The notes beneath the pieces were generated by a model. The model did not search any database, had not been told where the DNA came from, and was given only the letters and a program-made list of their open reading frames with translations. The position numbers and the translations under genes were made by a program. Below, piece after piece: positions 57,857 through 64,000 of a stretch of 64,000 nucleotides of DNA. Numbering within the stretch: the first letter of the stretch is position 1; every line of letters starts with the position of its first letter. Source of the stretch: Linum tenue (taxonomy: Eukaryota; Streptophyta; Magnoliopsida; Malpighiales; Linaceae); assembly GCA_946122785.1 (NCBI GenBank), contig CAMGYJ010000010.1, positions 50,902,162-50,966,161 on the forward strand. Reading direction: 5' to 3'.

Positions 57857-58137
57857 TGTTGATGTGACTTGAATCGGACTATCATCCGCTACGACTGGTA
57901 ATCGGAGGTGGTTTAGACCCACATGGAGAAGTACTATAAATACTTCTCATACTCCTCTGTAATCTGTAATCTCCTCAATATAGTGAAACTGGATCTCTCT
58001 CACCCGTGGACGTAGCTAACACACATCGTGTTAGTGAACCACGTAAATCGTGTGTCTGTGTTTTTCGATTCTCGCTTTCGTATTCTTGCTTTATCGATTC
58101 CGACGATTTCCCGATCTGTAGCAGCGCGTTTATAACG
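57857..58137 (+). repeat. Copia 5' LTR (internally deleted)
   Basis: 281 bp against 406 bp in the 3' LTR: about 125-130 bp are missing between TAATCGG and GGTTTAGACCC. TATA-box CTATAAATACTTC near 57935. The remaining sequence is close to the 3' LTR, with scattered substitutions. Confidence 0.88.
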
Positions 58138-58190
58138 AGTGGTATTAGAGCCGCGGCTGGAAATCAGGCTAGGGTTTTTGATTCAGAAGA

Positions 58191-59136
58191 ATGACGTCGG
58201 TGAACATGAAGATCGAAAAGTTCACGGGGAAGAACAGCTTCGCTATATGGCATATCAAGATGCAGGCTTTATTAAAACAGCAAGGACTGTGGGGGCCGCT
58301 GTCTGCGAAACAGAAGAAGGCAGCGGTCGATGACGATGAGTGGAATACCCTGGAGGAGAAGGCCCACTCGACCATCATGCTATCGTTGTCTGATGACGTC
58401 ATCATTGAAGTCGCTGCTGAGAAGACTGCCGCGGGCTTGTGGTTAAAGTTGGAGAGTCTGTATATGACAAAGTCCTTAACCAACAAGCTGCATCTCAAGC
58501 AACGGTTGTTCAGCTTGAGGATGCAAGAAGGTACGCCTTTGAGGGAACATCTCGAACAACTTAACTCTATTTTGCTGGATCTGCGTAATATAGATGTTCA
58601 AGTTGATGACGAGGATGCTCCCTAATCCTGCTGGTTTCTTTGCCGAGCTCATATGAGAATTTCGTTGATTCTTTTATTGCTGGTAAAGAAAGCGTGTCGT
58701 TGGAGGATGTCAGGTCTGCTCTTCATACGAGAGAGATCAGACATAAGGCGTCTGGATCTGGTACAGGTGGTGAGGCATCGGATTTGGCTGTTACATGTGG
58801 AAAGAGAAAGAAGAAATCTGGTAAAGGGAATCCGAGCAAGAATTCCAAGGGTCGCGGTCCACAGCCAGGTGATGCTTGTCACAACTGTAAGGAAATGGGG
58901 CATTGGAAGTACAACTGTCCCAAGAGAAGAGGGCGACAGAAGAAACAAGGTTCAGTTTCCGTGGCAGAAGTGGACAACAGTTCTGAAGACGATCTCGCCT
59001 TGGCTGTAGATGAGAAGGCACATCGTGGTGATGTGTGGTTTCTCGATACTGCAGCCTCATACCATATGTCTCCGAACAGGGATTGCTTCACAACCTACGA
59101 GCAGATAGATGGTGGTAACGTGGTCATGGCTAATGG
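58191..59136 (+). pseudogene. Copia gag and protease start
   Basis: Starts MTSVNMKIEKFTGKNSF with WHIKMQALLKQQGLW, the N-terminal gag domain of the Tork/Tnt1 type, then LKQRLFSLRMQEGT. A TAA at 58623-58625 with a nearby frameshift breaks it; the next frame goes on with LPSSYENFVDSFIAGKESVSLEDV, the zinc knuckle CHNCKEMGHWKYNC and the protease start VWFLDTAASYHMSPNR (DTAAS in place of DSGAS/DTGAS). The frame is then cut by the hAT insertion at 59137. Confidence 0.88.
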
Positions 59137-59948
59137 TAGGGCTGGGAAAACGGTTGCGGTTTCATGGTTAAACCGATAACCGCACCGAAACCGCGCGGTT
59201 ATTGGTTAACCGCAAGCCACATATTTTGCCTATTTTGCGGTCGCGGTTGGAGATATGGGCTGTTTTGCGGTTTGCGGTTTAACCGCAACCGAAACCGCAA
59301 ATCCATATAACCGCAAGGCTAACCGCGACCCAGACTCAGCCCATAATTGACACCCAGCCCAGCCCAAAGTTGACCCCCAGCCCAGCAGGCAGCAGCCCAA
59401 ACCCGACCCGGCTCCTCCCCCACTTCTCCCTGTCGTCGTTTTGATTTGACGAAACAAAAATCGAAAATCCCCTTCGACTCTTTGTTTCGTCCCTTCCCAC
59501 CAGCAACTGAAAACCCTTCGAGTCGAGCTTCGACCCTTCCCATCTTCCCGCTGCGGCGCTGCGCCGCTGCCATCCGCCCGCTGCCGTCCCTGGCCGTCCG
59601 GCGTGTGCATTTGTGGATTGTGTTATTTGGATATGCAGAGAGATGCAGGGGCTTGATGGAAGTGACAATAGACAAAACAGTAGCTGCTGTGTTTTTTTTT
59701 TTCATGAATTTTTTGCGGTTATTTCGCGGTTAATTGTCGGTTAGATTGCTTAACTGCGGTTTCGTATACTATTTCGGTTGTTGCGGTTTTTACAACCATA
59801 AACCGCGGTTCATCGCTAACTGCATTCTGCGGTTTTTGGTTAACCGCTAACCGTGAGGGACGCGGTTGGCTAATATGGGTGTTTTGCGGTTGCAGTTAAC
59901 CGCAAATTGCGGTGCAGTTAACCGCAACCGCACCGTTTCCCACCCCTA
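59137..59948. mobile_element. hAT MITE inserted in copia protease region
   Basis: Ends TAGGGCTGGGAAAACGG and CCGTTTCCCACCCCTA with a perfect 8-bp duplication GCTAATGG (59129-59136 and 59949-59956). The interior has GCGGTTTAACCGC-type motifs, related in style to the element at 696-1410, and a GC-rich middle. Removing it with one duplication restores the copia reading frame (VMANGA), proving insertion after the retrotransposon. Confidence 0.9.
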
Positions 59949-61190
59949 GCTAATGGAGCTGTCTGCAAGGTTGTTAGAATCGGGTCCATAAAGGTTCGGA
60001 CACATGATGGTTCGTTCTGTACCGTGAATGATGTCAGACATGTTCCACGAATGACAAAGAACCTGATCTCCTTGAGTCTACTCGACAGCAAGGGTTTCAG
60101 CTTCAAAGGAAAAGGTGGAGTTGTGTATGTCTGCAAGGGTTCGAGGAAGGTACTGAAGGGCGTGAAACGTGGGACCTTGTATGCATTACAAGGGTATGTG
60201 TTGTCTGGTTCTGCTGCAGTTGCATCGTCTTAGGTTCATCAGGAAGATATGACCACTCTCTGGCACATGAGACTGGGGCATATGAGTGAACGGGGGATGC
60301 AAGTTCTATCGAAGAGGGATCTTCTTTGCGGGCACAAAGTGCAGAATTTAGAATTCTGTGAGCATTGTGTGTTTGGGAAGCTACATCGCAGCAAGTTTCC
60401 CAAGAAGGGTATCCACCGAACGAAGGGGATACTGGATTACCTCCACTCCGACTGTTGGGGTCCTTCACAAGTTGAATCCATTGGAGGCAGAATGTATTTT
60501 CTGTCTATTATTGATGATTATTCGAGATTTACTTGGATTTTCATGATGAAGCAGAAAAGTGAGGCTTTCACGAAGTTCAAGCAGTGGAAGACATTGGTGG
60601 AGAATCAGACCAGGAAGAAGATCAAGAAGCTGCGAACGGACAATGGTCTGGTGTTCTCCAGTTCTGAGTTCAACGAATTCTGCAAGGATGAAGGGATTTC
60701 CCGTCATCGGACTGTTAGAGATACACCCCAACAGAATGGCGTTGCAGAAAGGATGAACCAGACATTGTTGGAGAGAGCACGGTGCATGCTCTCTAATGCC
60801 GGACTAGAGAGAAGATTCTGGGCAGAAGCAGTTAACATGGCGTGCTTCCTGATCAACCGTGGACCTCACACAGGTATCCAGTTGAAGACTCCTTATGAGG
60901 TGTGGTATGGTAAGCCTGCGGATTACTCTTCACTAAAAGTTTTTGGGTGTCCTGTTTATTATCATGTGGATGAGGGTAAGCTAAACCCAAGGGCAAAGAA
61001 GGGTGTATTTGTGGGTTACGGAGATGGAGTTAAAGGATTTCGAGTCTGGTCGCCTTCTGAGCATCGAGTTATACTCAGTAGAAATGTGATATTTGATGAG
61101 AAGTCTATGTTTAACCCCATGTTGAAGGTTACTGTTGTTGAAGGTAGCAAGAATGTTGATAAACAGGTGGAGCTGCAAACTCTCAAATAG
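59949..61190 (+). pseudogene. Copia protease end and integrase
   Basis: After the hAT element the frame continues HVPRMTKNLISLSLLDSKG (gag-pre-integrase linker), a stop near 60231, then the zinc-binding [17 protein letters not shown] and [14 protein letters not shown] (HHCC type) and the catalytic core: first Asp in LHSDCWGP, second in [11 protein letters not shown], Glu in [10 protein letters not shown]. Next FLINRGPHT and [26 protein letters not shown] stop at 61188-61190 ends the frame; a frameshifted stretch rich in Glu/Ser leads to the reverse transcriptase. Confidence 0.9.
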
Positions 61191-61457
61191 AGTGAGTTTG
61201 AGCACCAAGGTGGAGAAGATCAACATGATGAGGATGTTTCTGCAGAGCCAGAAATTTCAGAGTCCAGTGCACGAGCTCAACAGTCTATTGCTTCCGGTAG
61301 CCCGAAGAGAGGGACTGCAGGAGTACCTCCACAGAGGTATGGCTTCGAGGACATGGTGGCGTATTCATTTCAGGTTGTTGAGGAAGTGGATGCAGGAGAG
61401 CCACAGTCCTATAGAGAAGCAGTTTCGGGTGGTGAAGCTGATTAGTGGCTTGCCGCA

Positions 61458-62414
61458 ATGGGAGATGAGATGGAATCCCATGACAGGAATCAGACTTGGG
61501 AGCTAGTCAAACGACCACAGGGAAGGAAGATTGTTACAAACAAGTGGATCTACAAGAAGAAGGAAGGAATCACTTCTAAAGAGGGCATGAAATTTAAAGC
61601 TCGGGTGGTTGCACGAGGCTTCTCGCAGAGGGAAGGAGTTGACTACAATGAGATTTTATCACCAGTGATCAGACATACTTCGATCAGAGTGCTACTAGCA
61701 ATAGTGGCACATTATGACTTGGAGCTCGAGCAGCTAGACGTGAAGACAGCTTTCCTACATGGAGAGTTGGAAGAAGAAATTTACATGACTCAGCAAGAAG
61801 GATTCGAGGTTCCGGGAAAAGAAGACTATGTTTGTAAGCTGAAGAAGTCCTTGTATGGACTTAAGCAATCTCCGAGGCAGTGGTACAAGAGATTTGACAG
61901 TTACATGCTTGAGCTGGGCTACAACAGAAGTCCACATGATTGTTGTGTATATCACAGCAAGGCAGATGATGGTTCGATGATATATCTAGTTCTGTATGTG
62001 GATGATATGCTCATAGCTGCGAGGTCAAAGTCTGATATCCAGAAGTTAAAGGGGCTTCTCAGTGCTGAGTTTGAGATGAAGGATTTGGGAGCTGCTCAGA
62101 AGATCTTGGGTATGGAGATTTACAAGGACAGGTCGAAGAAGAAGCTTTTCTTGTCACAGAAGAGCTACATCCAGAAGATACTGTCGAGGTTTGGCATGTC
62201 TTCAGCAAAGCCCTTAAATACTCCTAGTGCTTCAAATGTTCATCTATCCTCAGCTTATGCATCGCAGTCAGAGGCTGAGAAGGAGTACATGTCGAGAGTC
62301 CCATATGCTAGTGCAGTAGGTAGCTTGATGTACGCTATGGTATGCACTAGACCTGATCTTGCACATGTTGTTAGTGTCAGCAGGTTTATGATACAACCTG
62401 GGAAGGAGCATTGA
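61458..62414 (+). pseudogene. Copia reverse transcriptase
   Basis: Reads NQTWELVKRPQGRKIVTNKWIYKKK, then KARVVARGFSQREGVDYNE, LDVKTAFLHGELEEEIYM (first catalytic Asp region), KSLYGLKQSPRQWYKRFD and the active-site YVDDMLIAARS. Then KDLGAAQKILGMEIYKDR and PYASAVGSLMYAMVCTRPD. The frame ends at TGA 62412-62414 (codon after GKEH). An upstream TAG lies at about 61444-61446. Intact motifs but no single open frame with integrase or RNase H. Confidence 0.92.
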
Positions 62415-62839
62415 CAGGCTGTGAAGAGGATCTTCCGGTACCTTAAGGGTACACCTGATGTGGGGATTAGCTTCGGAAGTGATACAGATGCTTGGTGTCT
62501 GGGTATTCTGACTCGGACTATGCTGGAGATGTTGACACAAGGAGATCGATGACCGGTTATGTATTCACTCTTGGGAGTTCTGTAGTGAGCTGGAAGGCAA
62601 CTTTGTAGTCGGCGGTGACATTGTCTACTACCGAGGCAGAGTATATGGCGTTAACAGAAGCTGCCAAGGAGGGAATATGGTTGAAGGGTCTGGTTGGTGA
62701 TCAGGGTTTACATCATGATCAGCCAGTGGTGTATTGCGACAGTTTGAGTGCAATATGCTTGGCCAAGGATCAAGTCCACCATGAGAGGACTAAGCACATC
62801 GACGTGAGGTATCATTTCTTGAGGACAGAAGAGGATTAA
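62415..62839 (+). pseudogene. Copia RNase H
   Basis: Continues AVKRIFRYLKGTPDVGI, shifts frame near 62490 into [24 protein letters not shown], has a TAG in TLxSAVTLSTTEAEYMALTEAAKE, and reaches VYCDSLSAICLAKD and KHIDVRYHFLR. The acidic residues of copia RNase H (Asp in SDSDYAG, Glu in TEAEYMA, Asp in CDSLSA) are recognisable. A stop ends it at 62837-62839. Confidence 0.88.
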
Positions 62840-63044
62840 GGTGAAGAAGGTTGGCATCGCGGATAATCCTGATGATATGTTCACGAAGCCGGTTCCACAT
62901 GGCAAGTTCCAACACTGTTTGGACTTGCTGAATGTCTTGAGTGGGTGACTCCGTCCTGCGGGGCATTGATGGCGGGAGAGAGAGAGAAGGAGCAGAGTAC
63001 ATCAGAGATTTCAGAGGAAGAGGATTCAAGTCAAGGTGGAGATT

Positions 63045-63450
63045 TGTTGATGTGACTTGATTCGGACTATCAGCAGATACGACTATTAATCGGGGGTCTC
63101 GCTGCCCGTTCAGCGAGTGGGGTCCAGGGGCAACGCCCCGGCCCACGGTGTATGGGCTCAATGTTATTTGGGTTCGGGTTCTGGGCCTGGCCTGTAACCG
63201 TTTCCTTTGTCAGATTGGATTAGGTTTAGACCCACATGGAGAAGTACTATAAATACTTCTCATACTCCTCTGTAATCTGTAATCTCCTCAATATAGTGAA
63301 ACTGGCTCTCTCTCGCTCGTGGACGTAGCTAACACACATCGTGTTAGTGAACCACGTAAATCGTGTGTTTGTTTTTTTCGATTCTCGCTTTCGTATTCTT
63401 GCTTTATCAATTCCGGCGATTTCCCGATCCGTAGCAGCGCGTTTATAACA
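63045..63450 (+). repeat. Copia 3' LTR
   Basis: 406 bp, TGTTGATGTGACTTGA to GTTTATAACA; carries the GC-rich stretch (about 63110-63215) that the 5' LTR has lost. Preceded by a purine tract. Confidence 0.9.
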
Positions 63451-64000
63451 ACGGTAACCTCTAAATTCTAGAGTTCAAGGGACGGTTGTCATCACTAGCT
63501 TGTCCGGAGGTCTTAGACAAGGGTTCAATGATTGTCAATTGTCTTGGACATGGGGAAAATACCTTTTGGGTGGTGGCAAACATAAAACGAGGTTCTACAT
63601 CTTCACCCTAAACCCGTAGGTTCTAAGGTTTTGACTAAGAACCTTCCCTACAAACAATGGTCACTTGCATCGGCCAAAAGCCTTTTCCCTTCCAAACTAT
63701 CACCCATCGTGCATCACCAAAAGCCTTACTACATTCAAGCACACTTCCTCGGTCTATTCTTGCTAGCACATTTCAAACATAGTAGTAAAGGAGTTCAACA
63801 ACATTTTGGGTGTTTCAATGGGTTAAGTACCAAAAAACCCCTCCTAGAGCATACACTTTGATTTTTGGTGGCAACTCTACTTTATTTGGAAATTTTTAAG
63901 AAATACCACTGTTCAAAAAAATTTACAAAAATACCACCCAACCCCAAAAATTCCAAAAATACCACAATTTCTCGAAAAGCGCGCAAAACCGCATGATTAC
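63451..64000. other. Right flank of copia insertion, no gene seen
   Basis: Continues the gypsy-like noncoding sequence interrupted at 57856: repeated CTTTTCCCTTCC/GGTTCTAAGG stretches and short frames only. Runs to the window edge. Confidence 0.4.

Larger units (their letters stand above)
57857..63450 (+). mobile_element. Ty1/copia retrotransposon, full-length but inactive
   Basis: Two LTRs (57857-58137 and 63045-63450) start TGTTGATGTGACTTGA and end GTTTATAAC(A/G). The flanking 5-mers GCGGT and ACGGT agree at four positions. A primer site TGGTATTAGAGCC follows the 5' LTR at 58140-58152, and a purine tract AAGGTGGAGATT precedes the 3' LTR. Gag, protease, integrase, reverse transcriptase and RNase H are in copia order and resemble the Tork/Tnt1 lineage. 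Several stops and frameshifts, plus a hAT insertion in the protease region, show that it is dead. Confidence 0.92.

Noticed and set aside
58649..59060. Minus-strand and alternative-frame ORFs over the copia gag
   Set aside because: Shadow frames of the recognisable gag/zinc-knuckle sequence.

Overview
The window is nuclear DNA from a flowering plant. It holds three intact, intron-bearing host genes: mitochondrial OXA1, a PIN2-type auxin efflux carrier, and a sterol 3-beta-dehydrogenase/C4-decarboxylase fused to a reticulon domain. Plant-type transposons (hAT and Mutator-like MITEs, Ty1/copia elements, LINE remnants, tRNA-derived SINEs) fill most of the rest. I could not decide the species or even the order. 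Splice sites are canonical GT-AG and the three genes reconstruct without frame breaks.

Layout. 1-2.7 kb: a possible gene edge followed by three short DNA transposons with clear target-site duplications (TSDs). 3.77-6.58 kb: OXA1 on the minus strand, nine exons, 429 aa. 6.6-12.2 kb: a SINE, a Mutator-type hairpin MITE, a decayed copia gag-integrase fragment and a broken exon with a Walker A motif. 14.04-17.71 kb: PIN2-like gene, five exons, 670 aa, with a MITE in intron 1. 17.97-24.73 kb: a 6.8-kb Mutator-like element (MULE) just downstream of PIN2, containing a smaller MULE and a tandem array of retrozymes. 24.7-37.5 kb: a degenerate noncoding tandem-repeat field split by a 5-kb non-autonomous copia element, hAT MITEs and a 2.5-kb MULE. 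37.5-46 kb: a LINE remnant, a dead MULE transposase gene, and nested hAT/MULE elements, one of which carries the first exon of a casein kinase 1 gene. 47.3 kb: a Myb/SANT-like fragment. 47.96-52.80 kb: the sterol dehydrogenase-reticulon gene, eleven exons, 557 aa. 53-56.3 kb: a MULE containing a 1.1-kb foldback element and a solo retrozyme LTR. 57.86-63.45 kb: a full-length but broken copia element, itself split by a hAT MITE, sitting in sequence that looks like a decayed gypsy element.

The most striking feature is the retrozyme array at 20132-23829. Five 320-bp LTRs alternate with four internal segments (513, 560, 513 and 513 bp), and the whole array is bounded by one 4-bp TSD (GTAC). Every LTR contains a type III hammerhead ribozyme sequence on the minus strand. 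Each internal segment carries an initiator-tRNA-Met primer-binding site and a short purine-rich tract. A minus-strand transcript would be expected to self-cleave into monomers of about 833 nt. The five ribozymes are not equivalent: two keep a fully canonical core and helices (one with a GUU cleavage site), one has a damaged stem III, and two carry a core substitution. A sixth, intact hammerhead lies in the solo LTR at 55450-55769.

The host genes are unrelated in pathway (mitochondrial membrane-protein insertion, root auxin transport, ER sterol metabolism). I see no operon-like or cluster logic; the architecture is single genes separated by nested transposons.
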